Shown: positions 51,969 through 60,865, numbered from the stretch's first letter. The stretch: 64,000 bases of DNA from Saliphagus infecundisoli (GCF_020177375.1 NZ_JAIWHV010000012.1:24089-88088), one strand, 5' to 3'. The notes: generated from the letters alone by a model not told the origin. Program-made: numbers and translations.

Positions 51969-52532
51969 ATGGGTGACTACGGGGAGACGCTGACGAAAGG
52001 CGAGGTGTTCGACGTCCTGCGCAACCAGCGGCGGCGCTACGCCCTCCACGCCCTCAAACGGGAGGGGCGGACGATGTCGCTCGGCGATCTCGCCCAGCAG
52101 GTCGCCGCCTGGGAGTACGAGACGACCCCCGAGGCGGTCACGCCCGCACAGCGAAAGCGGGTGTATACGACCCTCCAGCAGACCCACCTCCCCCGGATGG
52201 ACCGGGCGGGCATCCTCGAGTTCGACGACGAGGAGGGGGTCGTCGAGCCCACCGACCGGGCCGACGAGATGAACGTCTACCTCGAGATCGTTCCCGGCGA
52301 CGAGATCCCCTGGCGAGAGCTCTATCTCTCGCTGGGTGCGATCAGCTGTGCGCTCGTCGCCGTCCTCTGGGGCGAGGTCGCGCCGTTCGCCCGCCTCCCG
52401 ACCCTGACGTGGACAGCAGTCATCGCCGTCACGTTCACGGCGACGGCCGCGGTCCACGTCTTCTACGAGCGCCGGATGCGCATCGGCGAGGGCGAGCGAC
52501 CGCCCGAACTGCGGTACGGAACCGACGAGTAG
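51969..52532 (+). CDS. DUF7344 winged-helix protein with membrane anchor
   Basis: A 187-residue protein. Residues 8-95 match the DUF7344 winged helix (TKGEVFDVLRNQRRRYALHA, SLGDLAQQVAAWEYETTPEA, TTLQQTHLPRMDRAGILEFD); two membrane helices follow (LSLGAISCALVAVLWGEVAP and WTAVIAVTFTATAAVHVFYE). It is a complete member of the family whose gene is broken at 7124-9239. It may regulate transcription from the membrane. Targets unknown. Confidence 0.88.
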   Translation: MGDYGETLTKGEVFDVLRNQRRRYALHALKREGRTMSLGDLAQQVAAWEYETTPEAVTPAQRKRVYTTLQQTHLPRMDRAGILEFDDEEGVVEPTDRADEMNVYLEIVPGDEIPWRELYLSLGAISCALVAVLWGEVAPFARLPTLTWTAVIAVTFTATAAVHVFYERRMRIGEGERPPELRYGTDE

Positions 52533-52577
52533 GCGGCGTACCGTCAGCTTTTACTCCGTTACCGGTCCAGCCACGAC

Positions 52578-53150
52578 ATGGATCAGCTGGAGCGGTCGCT
52601 GCTCGAGGCGCCGATCATCGAGAAGGAAGGCTACCAGTACTTCGTCCACCCGATCAGCGACGGCGTCCCGAAGCTCGACCCGGGCTTGCTCCGGGAGATC
52701 GTCATCCGGATCATCCGGAAGGCCCGCCTGGAGGAAGTCGACAAGATCGTCACCCCCGCGGCGATGGGAATTCACATCTCGACCGCCGTCTCGCTGATGA
52801 CCGACATCCCGCTGACGGTGATCCGGAAACGCGAGTACGGCCTCGACGGCGAGGTCGCGATCGCCCAGCGAACGGGCTACTCCGAGAACGAGATGTACAT
52901 CAACGACGTCCGCGAGGACGACCGCGTGCTCGTCTTAGACGACGTGCTCTCGACGGGGGGCACCCTCGCGGCTGTCTTGGACGCCCTGGGGGACATCGGC
53001 GCCGAGGTCGTCGACACCGTCGCGGTGATCAAGAAGGTCGGCGGCGAGAACCGCCTCGAGGGAACCGACCACGACGTCAAGACCCTCGTCGACGTCGACG
53101 TGGTCGACGGCGAGGTCGTCATCGTCGACGGGACCGAGGACGGCGTCTAA
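52578..53150 (+). CDS. hpt: hypoxanthine/guanine phosphoribosyltransferase
   Basis: A 190-residue purine salvage enzyme of the archaeal Hpt type. [20 protein letters not shown] near residue 114 is the PRPP-binding motif; [20 protein letters not shown] near residue 58 and [13 protein letters not shown] near 150 agree with the family. It turns hypoxanthine or guanine and PRPP into IMP or GMP. It lies 45 bases downstream of the DUF7344 gene. Confidence 0.9.
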   Translation: MDQLERSLLEAPIIEKEGYQYFVHPISDGVPKLDPGLLREIVIRIIRKARLEEVDKIVTPAAMGIHISTAVSLMTDIPLTVIRKREYGLDGEVAIAQRTGYSENEMYINDVREDDRVLVLDDVLSTGGTLAAVLDALGDIGAEVVDTVAVIKKVGGENRLEGTDHDVKTLVDVDVVDGEVVIVDGTEDGV

Positions 53151-53201
53151 AGGTGGTTGGAAGCGGGCGAGGAACCACGCCGGGGGGATTCGACGGGAGT
53201 C

Positions 53202-54221
53202 CTAGAGTCGAGCCCCCGCGTCCGAGGCCCTCCGTTCGACGGCGTCGGGGTCGAACTCCAGCAGCGGGGACTCACACTCCTCGCAGCCGAGCGTGGCGAC
53301 CTCGTAGGACCGACAGCAGGACTCGACCGTGTCGGAACTCATCGAGATCGGCCCGCCACAGGAGGGACACCGCTCGTGAAACGCCCGCAGCGCCTCCAGG
53401 ATCTCGACGCGCTGTTCCAGGGGTACCGCCCGCCAGCGGTCGGTCCGGTCCTCGATGGCCTCGGCGGTCGCGAGGTCGGCCACGAGCGCCCCGTCGCTCG
53501 GCCACTTCCGGATCCGTTGGCCGACCGCTATCGCGGGGTAGTCGCGGTCCTTGACCGTCACCGCCGCCCGATCGACGTCGAAGAGATCGGCGAGCGCCTC
53601 GAGGTCCCGTGGCTCCTCGCGGTGGCGCTCGAGACCGGCCTCGACGCTCTCGGCGAACTCGTCGGTCAGCCGGAGGTCCGTGCCGTCCGCGGTCGGCTCG
53701 ACGGCGTCGATCGACGCAAGGAACGCCTCGGGATCGACCTCGTTCTCCCGGCGGTACTCGATCCGTTCCATGGTCTCTCGCTCCCGGTTCCCTTCGTCGG
53801 CGTCGGTATCGCCGCCCATGTCGTCCTCGGTCGCAGCGTCGTCGCTCCCGGAACCTCTCTGCTCGGCATCCCCGGTCTCGACGTCCACGGTGTCGTCGTC
53901 GATTGGCTCCCAGCCGCCGTAGCGAGTCCCCTCGCGGGTCGGCTCCTTGCCGAACGCCGCGAGCACGCGCTCGGGCAGGTACCGTTTCGTTAGCTCGGGC
54001 GTCCCAGGAACGAGATACCCCCGGAGGTAGATCGTCGCGAGCGACCCGGCGAGGGTTCCGGTGGCGAACAGCCGACCCCGGCGGTTCCTCGAGCGGGCGA
54101 CGAGGGCGCTCCCCGCGAGCGCGACCGCGACGTTGACGACGGTACAGGGAAGACACCGGTTCTCGCCGACGTACTCCGGCCGGCGAAGGGCGTCGATCAG
54201 CTCCGACGCTCGAGCTCTCAT
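53202..54221 (-). CDS. membrane protein with C-terminal zinc ribbon, unknown function
   Basis: A 339-residue protein. The N-terminus has a CLPCTVVNVAVALAGSALVA segment (CxxC followed by a membrane helix) and a second hydrophobic part (LFATGTLAGSLATIYLRGYL). Residues about 115-150 are an acidic linker. The middle (190-260) is helical and acidic. The C-terminus has a four-Cys zinc ribbon: CPSCGG and CEECESP, with an ESCC between. No family is recognised. The start at 54221 is chosen since the extension has shadow-like composition. Possibly redox or regulatory. Confidence 0.72.
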   Translation of the reverse strand: MRARASELIDALRRPEYVGENRCLPCTVVNVAVALAGSALVARSRNRRGRLFATGTLAGSLATIYLRGYLVPGTPELTKRYLPERVLAAFGKEPTREGTRYGGWEPIDDDTVDVETGDAEQRGSGSDDAATEDDMGGDTDADEGNRERETMERIEYRRENEVDPEAFLASIDAVEPTADGTDLRLTDEFAESVEAGLERHREEPRDLEALADLFDVDRAAVTVKDRDYPAIAVGQRIRKWPSDGALVADLATAEAIEDRTDRWRAVPLEQRVEILEALRAFHERCPSCGGPISMSSDTVESCCRSYEVATLGCEECESPLLEFDPDAVERRASDAGARL

Positions 54222-54343
54222 ACCCGTCGGTTGGACCGAGACGACTAAAATCCGTGTGGCCGTCTCCCCCCGGTCGACGCCGATGGTCTCGAGAGAGATT
54301 TGAACCACGCGGACTTCGGTCGCTGGGCTCCCTCGTTCTCTCG

Positions 54344-54438
54344 TTCAACAGGCAGTAGCGAGGAGTCCCCTTCCTCACCGAGCGGCGAAGCCGCGAGTAG
54401 GGAGGAGAGGAATCGCGTTGCGAAGTTGGGTGAAACAG
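54344..54438 (+). repeat. 95-bp exact repeat, copy 1
   Basis: Identical over 95 bases to 63734-63828. It starts TTCAACAGGCAGTAG and ends GGGTGAAACAG; the centre has a nested palindrome with GCGGC-GAA-GCCGC. The flanks of the two copies are unrelated on the left, so the shared sequence marks the left end of one type of mobile element. Confidence 0.9.
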
Positions 54439-54771
54439 TTAGTATCGTCCGGCTCGTCGTCCTCTGTCGTCCGAAGCGGGCTTCAGACAGCCCAGCAATG
54501 GGTGCCGAACCAACACTTCGGTGCGGGAAAGGTTTGGTTCCTCGCTCCGGACGGGCCGCCGTCAACCGGCCCCGAAGGACGGACCGACGACGCGACCGCT
54601 CCGAGCACGCTCGACTTGCCGCGACGTCGCCGAGGTCACGTCCAATTACATTGCCTCTGCCGACCGACCGCACCGGCACAAAAGTCGGTCCGGGACCACA
54701 ACTCCCGACCGAAGCCACGCAAGCCCCGTCCTCAGAACGCCGAAGGCGTTCAGGGCGGGGTAGTTGACACG
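54344..54771 (+). mobile_element. non-coding mobile element (MITE), about 430 bp
   Basis: The left end is the 95-bp repeat; the right end is a long stem at 54724-54760 (CCCCGTCCT ... AGGGCGGGG, with AACGCC-GAA-GGCGTT inside) followed by TAGTTGACAC, a structure like the right ends of haloarchaeal IS200/IS605 or TnpB-type elements. The inner part (54439-54723) has no long protein-like ORF and no recognisable transposase. The whole 54222-54918 gap holds this element, the att-like repeat and nothing else I can name. Confidence 0.6.
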
Positions 54772-54798
54772 ACCACTATACCGTTTTCGAGGCGAACG

Positions 54799-54823
54799 AT
54801 AGCGGGAGGTAGATTTGAACTAC
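54799..54823 (-). repeat. 25-bp duplication of the tRNA-iMet 3' end (att-like)
   Basis: Bases 54799-54823 are identical to 54918-54942, which covers the T stem-loop and acceptor 3' strand of the initiator tRNA. The copy is in direct orientation 119 bases away. Tyrosine integrases of archaeal viruses and plasmids recombine in tRNA 3' ends and leave such pairs, so this may be the remains of an integrated element. No integrase gene is nearby. Confidence 0.7.
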
Positions 54824-54918
54824 TCCCGAGAACCTGCGCGAAGCGCAGACCCTCGGTATCGTTCAAATCGACTCGTCGTGCTATGGATGGCGCTCAGAGG
54901 TTCGTTCGCCCCAAAACA

Positions 54919-54993
54919 TAGCGGGAGGTAGATTTGAACTACCGGTCTGCGGGTTATGAGCCCGCCGGAATCTCCTGGCTATCCCATCCCGCT
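54919..54993 (-). tRNA. initiator tRNA-Met (anticodon CAT)
   Basis: The reverse strand forms a complete cloverleaf of 75 bases: acceptor AGCGGGA with TCCCGCT and discriminator A, anticodon stem GCGGG/CCCGC around CTCATAA (anticodon CAT), T stem GGTAG/CTACC with TTCAAAT. The A1-U72 pair and three G-C pairs next to the anticodon loop mark an archaeal initiator. No intron and no encoded CCA. Its 3' end is partly copied at 54799-54823. Confidence 0.97.
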
Positions 54994-55053
54994 ACTGATT
55001 CGTAGCTCGGTCCGCTAGTTAAGGATTGTGATTCGACTACCGGATGCGGGTTT

Positions 55054-55509
55054 CTACCGCTCGCCGTACTGGACCCGCCAGGTGTAGAGGCTCTCGGCGA
55101 CGTAGTTGACGACGAAGCCAACGCCGATCCCGACCACGTTGGCCGCGGGATACCAGACCCCCGCGCCGTAGACGAGTCCCGCGAGGACCCCGAGGGTGAC
55201 GAGCAGGCCGGCCAACCGAACCGCATTCGACCGGAGGAATCGCCGGGCGAGCGCCTCCCGATCCCCCGAGGCGAACGTCGAGAACGTCCAGCGCTCGTTG
55301 ATCGCGAAGATGACCACGATGGCGGCCTCCCAGGCGATCACCTTCCCGACCACCGGCGAGAGCCCCGCGAACTCGACGAGGGAGACTAAGACGGCGTTGT
55401 CGACGGCCATGCCGACGAGCCCCGCCGACACGAACTGGCCGAGGCGGGTCCCCGAACGGAGCGCGACGACCCCGTCGTGGACAGCTTCGAGCGGGCCCGG
55501 ATCACTCAT
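55054..55509 (-). CDS. GtrA-family membrane protein
   Basis: A 151-residue protein with four membrane helices: LGQFVSAGLVGMAVDNAVLV, VIAWEAAIVVIFAINERWTF, LAGLLVTLGVLAGLVYGAGV and VVGIGVGFVVNYVAESLYTW. The NERWTF and the C-terminal NYVAESLYTWR motifs are typical of GtrA, which helps move polyprenyl-linked sugars across the membrane. It overlaps the glycosyltransferase gene by 8 bases, so it is co-translated with it. Confidence 0.88.
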   Translation of the reverse strand: MSDPGPLEAVHDGVVALRSGTRLGQFVSAGLVGMAVDNAVLVSLVEFAGLSPVVGKVIAWEAAIVVIFAINERWTFSTFASGDREALARRFLRSNAVRLAGLLVTLGVLAGLVYGAGVWYPAANVVGIGVGFVVNYVAESLYTWRVQYGER

Positions 55510-56284
55510 GATCGGATCGCCGTCGATCGCCGGCCGGTCGACGGTCCACGCCGGCGTCGTCCCCTCGCGGATCGGCCACTCCGTCGATCCCCTCTCGCCG
55601 GCGCCGGAGGGCGACCCGGAGGAGAGTCCGGGCGAGTTCCAGGGGCGTCCCGACGGGCGCGACCGTCGAGCGCGGGTCGTCCCGCCAGCGGACCGGGACC
55701 TCCCCGACCCGGTAGCCAGCGGCGTCGGCGGCCGCGACGAGGTCGACGTCCCAGCCGAAGCCGGGCTCGCGGAGCCGTCCCCGGACGTTGCCCCAGGCCT
55801 CGGCCGTGATCGCCTTCGCGCCACACTGGTAGTCCGACAGCGCCACGGGGAGGAGCCGACGGGCGCTCCAGGCGAACAGATCGCCCAGCCGGCGCCGGAC
55901 GCGGGTCTGGTGGCACTCCACGACCGCGTCGGGGTGGCGCCGCGAGCCGACCGAGAGCGCGAGTGATCCCTCGAGGACGGGAGCGACGACCTCGGAAAGC
56001 GACGCCGCGGGCGTGCTGCCGTCGGCATCGGCGAAGGCGTAGACGTCCGTCTCGAGGGCGTCGAACCCGTCGGTGATCGCCCTCCCCTTGCCCCGTCGGC
56101 TGGAGACGGCGTTGACCGTCGCGGGAGCCCGTTTCAGGGTAGCGACCGTTCCCGGAAGAGGGTCGTCGAGTTCGATCCGGACCGCCTCGGGCTCTACGTG
56201 CCGGACGACGCGCTCGGCGTAGTCGGCGAGCCGGTCGGCGTCGGGCCGGTAGGCGGGGATGACGACGCCGACGGTCGGGTTCAT
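55502..56284 (-). CDS. family 2 glycosyltransferase (polyprenyl-phosphate hexosyltransferase-like)
   Basis: A 260-residue GT-A enzyme. VGVVIPAYRPDADRL opens the fold; RGKGRAITDGFDALETDVYA and FADADGSTPAASLSEVVAPV give the nucleotide-sugar DxD site (ADADG, near residue 88); SDYQCGAKAITAEAWGNVRG near residue 155 and FGWDVDLVAAADAAGYRVGE match polyprenyl-phosphate-glucose/mannose synthases. It should transfer a hexose to dolichyl phosphate at the inner membrane face. GtrA follows in the same operon. The C-terminus is Arg-rich. Confidence 0.87.
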   Translation of the reverse strand: MNPTVGVVIPAYRPDADRLADYAERVVRHVEPEAVRIELDDPLPGTVATLKRAPATVNAVSSRRGKGRAITDGFDALETDVYAFADADGSTPAASLSEVVAPVLEGSLALSVGSRRHPDAVVECHQTRVRRRLGDLFAWSARRLLPVALSDYQCGAKAITAEAWGNVRGRLREPGFGWDVDLVAAADAAGYRVGEVPVRWRDDPRSTVAPVGTPLELARTLLRVALRRRREGIDGVADPRGDDAGVDRRPAGDRRRSDHE

Positions 56285-56378
56285 TCGTTCCTATCGCCCC
56301 GGTGCTCGGACAAAAGGGTTCGGTCCCCGGCGGACGAAGCCAAAAGGGGTTTCGGGGGCGTCCCTGTCCGTTCGGGTG

Positions 56379-58664
56379 ATGGTCGTCGGAACCGAGGTCG
56401 CCCTCGCCGTCCGCTGGCTCGTCGCCGTCCTCGGGCTGGGAGCGCTCGCGCTTCCGCTCGCGGCCGCCGTCTTCCGGGACGGGGAGGGGAGAGGCGCCGG
56501 ACTGGCGATCCCGCTCGCGCTCGCGGCCGTCGGCCTCGGCGGATTCTGGGTCGGCCGGCTCTCCTTCGGCCGGCTCTCGGTCGCCGTCGCCCTCCTCGCG
56601 CTGTGCTGTGGCTCGGCGCTCGCCCTCCGTCGTGGCGTCGAGATCGACTCGCGACGGTACGCGGAGGTCGCGGCCGTCTTCGCCGCCGCCTTCGCCTTCC
56701 TTCTGGCCGTCCGGGCCGTCGATCCGGGCATCGTTCCGTGGGGCGGGGAGAAGTACCTCGATTACGGCCTGCTAACCCGCCTCTCGAAGGCCGGGACGCT
56801 CCCCCCCGAAGACCCCTGGTTCGCCGGCGAACCCGTCCGGTACTACTACGGCGGCCACCTCCTCGCGGCCTCCCTCGCACGACTGACCGCGACGCCGCCC
56901 CACTACGCCTACACCCTCGCGCTCGCGGGCATCTACGCGACGCTGGTGAGTGCGGCCTACGGGCTCGCGGGCGCGATCGCGGCGAGCCGGGGGGTCGCTC
57001 GGCTCCCCGCCGCCCTGCTCGGGGCCGTCCTCGTCGGGTTCGCGAGCAACCTCGCGACTCCCGTGCGCACACTCGCCTGGCTCCTTCCCGGCGGCCGGGC
57101 CGTCCTCGAGGCGGTCGGGGTCCCCATGGAGCGCGCCGGCGGGGAGACCGTCGCCGCCGGCCCCGACGCCTTCGGCTACTGGGACGCGAGCCGGCTGATC
57201 CCGGGCACGATCAACGAGTTCCCGCTCTTTGCCTTCCTGAACGGCGACCTCCACGCCCACATGCTCGCGACGCCGTTTCTCCTCCTCGCCGTCGGCATCT
57301 GTCTGGCTTACTGGGAGACCCCCGCCGCCGAGCGACGGCGCCGCCGGCTGCTGGCCTTCCTCGCGCTCCCGCCGGTCGCGGGCTGGCTCGCGGTCGTCAA
57401 CGCCTGGGACCTGCCGACCGCCCTGGGACTGGCCTGGCTGACGCTCGCGCTCGCGCCGGCGCCTCCCCGGACGCTGCTCCCCGAACGGCTCGCTCGCCCG
57501 TATAGAAACCGCCTCGAGAACGCACCCGACGGCGCGGCCGAACTCGGTCGGCCCCTGCTGGCCGCCGTCCTCGTCGCCGTCGTCGGTGCCGGGGCCCTCG
57601 TGGCCGTCGCGCCCTTTCTCCCGACGCTTTCGGGCGGGGCCGAGCGGTCGCTCGCCCTCGTCGCCGACCGGAGCCCCCTCCCCGCCTTCCTGCTGGTCCA
57701 CGGCGCCTTCCTCGCCGTCGCCTACCGGTATCTCGCCGCCCGCGTCCCCGTTCCGGCGGGGGCGAGGACGGCCGGCCTCGCCGCCGTCCTCGTCGCCGCC
57801 GCCTGGGCCGCCGGACTCCTTCCGGTCCTCGTCGTCGCCCCCCTCCTCGTGCTGGGCTGGCTCGCGGCCCGACGCGGCGGGTTCGAGAGCCTCCTGTTCG
57901 TCGCCGGCGCCGGGATCGTCGCGACCGTCGAACTGGTCTACCTCGCCGACCCCGCGGGCCCGGGCCGGCTCAACACGGTGTTCAAGAGCTACGTCCACGT
58001 CTGGCTCCTGTGGGCGCTCGCGGCCGGGATCGCGCTTGCCTGGCTGCTCGAGCGGACCGGGAGCACCGGCGGGGTCGACGAGAAGCCGCGGGCGGACGCC
58101 CGGCGGACCTACGACGGGCTCGCCGCGATCGGAATCGTCCTCCTCGTCTGTAGCCTCTCGATCTACGGCGGGCTGGCGCTTTTGGCCCACGCCGAGAACG
58201 CCGACGGGCTCGGGCTGGACGCCAGGGCGGAGCTACAGGAGACCGAACCCGACGTCGCCGCGGCCGTCGGCTGGCTCGCCGACCGAGAGCCGGGAGCCAG
58301 GATCGTCGAGGCGCCCACGCCCCCGGAATACACCTATGGGACGGCCAGCGACGGCGAACCCCCGCCCTCGCGGGCGGTCTCGGGCGCCTCGACGTTCTCG
58401 GGACTCCCGACGCTCGCGGGCTGGACTCACGCGGCCGACTACCACGGCGAGGACGCATATCGAGAACGAGTCGCCGACGCCGAGACCGTTTTCGAGGGGA
58501 GCGACGCCGAGCGGGCGACCGTTCTCGAGAACTACGGGATCGACTACGTCTACGTCGGGCCGAACGAGCGGGCGTGGTACGACCTCACCGTCGAGGACGA
58601 CGACTCCCTGTCGGTCGCGGCCGAGTTCGGGGCGGTACGGATCTACGAGGTAGAGGGGAGTTAA
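56379..58664 (+). CDS. DUF2298 (Chlor_Arch_YYY) multi-spanning membrane protein
   Basis: A 761-residue protein with about twelve to fourteen hydrophobic segments. The YYY signature is PVRYYYGGHLLAASLARLTA near residue 150; KYLDYGLLTRL, FPLFAFLNGDLHAHMLATPF and RLNTVFKSYVHVWLLWALA are other family blocks. The shape is like GT-C glycosyltransferases, which use lipid-linked sugars outside the membrane. It is divergent from the GT2-GtrA operon, so a joint surface-glycan role is likely but unproven. Its stop overlaps the convergent gene by 4 bases. Confidence 0.88.
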   Translation: MVVGTEVALAVRWLVAVLGLGALALPLAAAVFRDGEGRGAGLAIPLALAAVGLGGFWVGRLSFGRLSVAVALLALCCGSALALRRGVEIDSRRYAEVAAVFAAAFAFLLAVRAVDPGIVPWGGEKYLDYGLLTRLSKAGTLPPEDPWFAGEPVRYYYGGHLLAASLARLTATPPHYAYTLALAGIYATLVSAAYGLAGAIAASRGVARLPAALLGAVLVGFASNLATPVRTLAWLLPGGRAVLEAVGVPMERAGGETVAAGPDAFGYWDASRLIPGTINEFPLFAFLNGDLHAHMLATPFLLLAVGICLAYWETPAAERRRRRLLAFLALPPVAGWLAVVNAWDLPTALGLAWLTLALAPAPPRTLLPERLARPYRNRLENAPDGAAELGRPLLAAVLVAVVGAGALVAVAPFLPTLSGGAERSLALVADRSPLPAFLLVHGAFLAVAYRYLAARVPVPAGARTAGLAAVLVAAAWAAGLLPVLVVAPLLVLGWLAARRGGFESLLFVAGAGIVATVELVYLADPAGPGRLNTVFKSYVHVWLLWALAAGIALAWLLERTGSTGGVDEKPRADARRTYDGLAAIGIVLLVCSLSIYGGLALLAHAENADGLGLDARAELQETEPDVAAAVGWLADREPGARIVEAPTPPEYTYGTASDGEPPPSRAVSGASTFSGLPTLAGWTHAADYHGEDAYRERVADAETVFEGSDAERATVLENYGIDYVYVGPNERAWYDLTVEDDDSLSVAAEFGAVRIYEVEGS

Positions 58665-58927
58665 ACGGAGAGCGGGCTCTTCTCGGAGACGACCTCGATC
58701 TCGCTTGCGTCCGCACGGACGACCTCGAGGAAGTGGGGGACGAAGTTTCGCTTCTCGAAGTCCTCGCGTTCGCCGGCGGCGCCGACGGTACACCAGAGTT
58801 GGACCTGCTCGGGGCCGTGCCACTCGCCGTTGCGGTTGATCCCGAAGCAGGTCAGCTCCTCGCCGTCGTACTCGATGACGGCGTCCTTGCGGATCCCCGG
58901 GTCGCCGTGGACGATGAGCCGTTTCAT
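58661..58927 (-). CDS. HAH_0734-type small conserved protein
   Basis: An 88-residue protein (MKRLIVHGDPGIRKDAVIEY then EYDGEELTCFGINRNGEWHG, and VQLWCTVGAAGEREDFEKRN) matching the small haloarchaeal family known as HAH_0734. It has a mixed beta-rich composition and no motif with a known function. Its stop is inside the stop of the DUF2298 gene; the two genes converge. Confidence 0.8.
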   Translation of the reverse strand: MKRLIVHGDPGIRKDAVIEYDGEELTCFGINRNGEWHGPEQVQLWCTVGAAGEREDFEKRNFVPHFLEVVRADASEIEVVSEKSPLSV

Positions 58928-59017
58928 TGTCGGCATTTCGGCCGACGGGGAATTAATACTGTCGGGTTCCCCGGCGCCGACCGGAAGCTTCCTCCCTCCC
59001 GAGGGGCCCGTCCCTGC

Positions 59018-59923
59018 ATGCAGCTACTTGTCCACGGCGGCGCGGGCACGGAGCCCGACGAGCCCGAACCCAGACGGGAAGTCCTCGACGAGGCCGCGGC
59101 GGCGGGCGCCCGCGAGCGCTCGGTCGTAGACGCGGTCGAGCGGGCAGTTCGTGTCCTCGAGGACTCCCCGCGCTTTAACGCGGGCGTCGGGAGCGCGGTC
59201 CAGAGCGACGGGGCGATCCGAACCGACGCCGGGATCATGACCCACCGTCGAGACGTCGGCGCGGTCTGTTCGGTTCCCGGGGTCGCACACGCCGTAAGCG
59301 CCGCCCGCGTCGTCATGGAGGAGACGCCCCACGTGCTCCTCAGCGGCGAGCGGGCCGCGGAGCTCGCGGGCGCGTACGGCGTCGAGACCGGGGTCGATTG
59401 CTGGAGCGAACGAACCCGAAAGCGGTGGGACGACCTCGAGGCACCCGAGGGCGGCCCCCGCGAACAGCTCGCGTGGCTCGAGGAACGCTTCGGCGAGAGC
59501 GATCCCGGGGGTCGCGACCGGGAGGGCGAGAGCACGGATGACGGCACGGACCACGACACCGTCGGCGCGGTCGCCCGGGCGGGCGACCGGCTGGCGGCGG
59601 CGACCTCGACGGGCGGACGCTGGCTCGCGCTCGCGGGCCGGGTCGGGGACGTCCCCCAGGTCGGCTCGGGCTACTACTGCTGTCCTGAAGCGGCGGTCTC
59701 GGCCACGGGTGCCGGCGAGGACATCGCCCGGACGACCCTCTCCCGACGAGCTGCGGACCACATCGGGGATGGCCGGAACGCCCGCAAAGCCTGCGAGGCC
59801 GCGATCGAGGAGTTCGAGGAGCTCACGGGCTCGACGGCGGGCGTCATCGCCGCGGACGGCGACGGCGGGCTCGGATCCGCGTTCAACAGTTCGGCGATGC
59901 AGACCGCCCGCGCCGAACGCTGA
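59018..59923 (+). CDS. isoaspartyl peptidase/L-asparaginase (Ntn hydrolase)
   Basis: A 301-residue precursor of the plant-type asparaginase family. LLVHGGAGTEPDEPEP opens it; NAGVGSAVQSDGAIRTDAGI near residue 55 is the substrate region; the self-cleavage site and Thr nucleophile are in DHDTVGAVARAG (Thr near residue 180). GAGEDIARTTLSRRAADHIG near residue 230 is another family block. It cuts isoaspartyl dipeptides or asparagine after autoproteolysis. It is divergent from the HAH_0734 gene. Confidence 0.92.
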   Translation: MQLLVHGGAGTEPDEPEPRREVLDEAAAAGARERSVVDAVERAVRVLEDSPRFNAGVGSAVQSDGAIRTDAGIMTHRRDVGAVCSVPGVAHAVSAARVVMEETPHVLLSGERAAELAGAYGVETGVDCWSERTRKRWDDLEAPEGGPREQLAWLEERFGESDPGGRDREGESTDDGTDHDTVGAVARAGDRLAAATSTGGRWLALAGRVGDVPQVGSGYYCCPEAAVSATGAGEDIARTTLSRRAADHIGDGRNARKACEAAIEEFEELTGSTAGVIAADGDGGLGSAFNSSAMQTARAER

Positions 59924-59965
59924 CCGAGACGCAACCTCTTTTTGCCGATCGGCCCAAACGGGGGT

Positions 59966-60865
59966 ATGGCTGACACCGTCGATCTCGAGGGCGAACAGTA
60001 CCAGAAACACCGGGAGGCAGGGGAGATCCTCGCCCAGGTCCGCGAGGAGACCGCCGACCGCGTCGAGGTCGGCGTGACCCATTTAGAGATCGCCGAGTAC
60101 GCCGAAGACCGCATCCGCGAACTCGGCGGGACGCCCGCGTTCCCGGTCAACATCTCGATCGACGAGGAGGCCGCCCACGCGACGCCCGCCATCGACGACG
60201 AGGAGACCTTCGGCGAGGAGATGATCAACCTCGACATCGGCGTCCACATCGACGGCTGGCTCGCCGACACCGCGATCACGGTCGACCTCTCGGGCCACGA
60301 CGACCTCGCGGAGGCCCCCGAAGCCGCCTTGGAGGCCGCGATTGACCTCGTCGAACCCGGTGTCGAGACCGGCGAGATCGGCCGGGCGATCGAGGAGGCG
60401 ATCGACGGCTACGGCTACAACCCCGTCGTCAACCTCACCGGCCACGGCCTCGGCCACTGGGAACAACACACCAGCCCGAACATTCCAAACCGCGCCGTCG
60501 ACCAGGGGACGACCCTCGAGGTCGGCGACGTCGTCGCCCTCGAACCGTTCGCGACCGACGGCGGCGGGAAGGTCAACGAGGGCTCCAGCGAGGAGATCTT
60601 CTCGCTCCAGGACGACCGGTCGGTCCGAGACCGGGGCGCCCGCGAAGCGTTGGAACAGATCAAAGAGGAGTTTCGAACCCTTCCCTTCGCGACCCGGTGG
60701 CTCGAGACCGCCCGTCCGGAGATGGCCCTCCGGCGGCTGAAGTCTCGTGGAGTAATTCACGGTTACCCGGTCCTCAAGGAGGACGAGGGCCGGCTGGTGA
60801 GCCAGAAAGAACACACGGTGATCGTCACCGAGGACGGCTGTGAGGTGACGACCGCCTCCCGGTAG
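59966..60865 (+). CDS. map: methionine aminopeptidase, type II
   Basis: A 299-residue cobalt/manganese aminopeptidase that removes the first Met from new proteins. The metal ligands are Asp in MINLDIGVHIDGWLADTAI (two Asp, near residues 92 and 103), His in LTGHGLGHWEQHTS (near 167), Glu in ALEPFATDGGGK (near 200) and Glu in VSQKEHTVIV near the end. An insert near residues 230-260 is typical of type II. It starts 42 bases after the asparaginase stop. Confidence 0.95.
   Translation: MADTVDLEGEQYQKHREAGEILAQVREETADRVEVGVTHLEIAEYAEDRIRELGGTPAFPVNISIDEEAAHATPAIDDEETFGEEMINLDIGVHIDGWLADTAITVDLSGHDDLAEAPEAALEAAIDLVEPGVETGEIGRAIEEAIDGYGYNPVVNLTGHGLGHWEQHTSPNIPNRAVDQGTTLEVGDVVALEPFATDGGGKVNEGSSEEIFSLQDDRSVRDRGAREALEQIKEEFRTLPFATRWLETARPEMALRRLKSRGVIHGYPVLKEDEGRLVSQKEHTVIVTEDGCEVTTASR

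Noticed and set aside
54799..54870. possible second tRNA near the initiator tRNA
   Set aside because: Only the 3' 25 bases match; the D arm and anticodon arm cannot be formed, so it is an att-like fragment.
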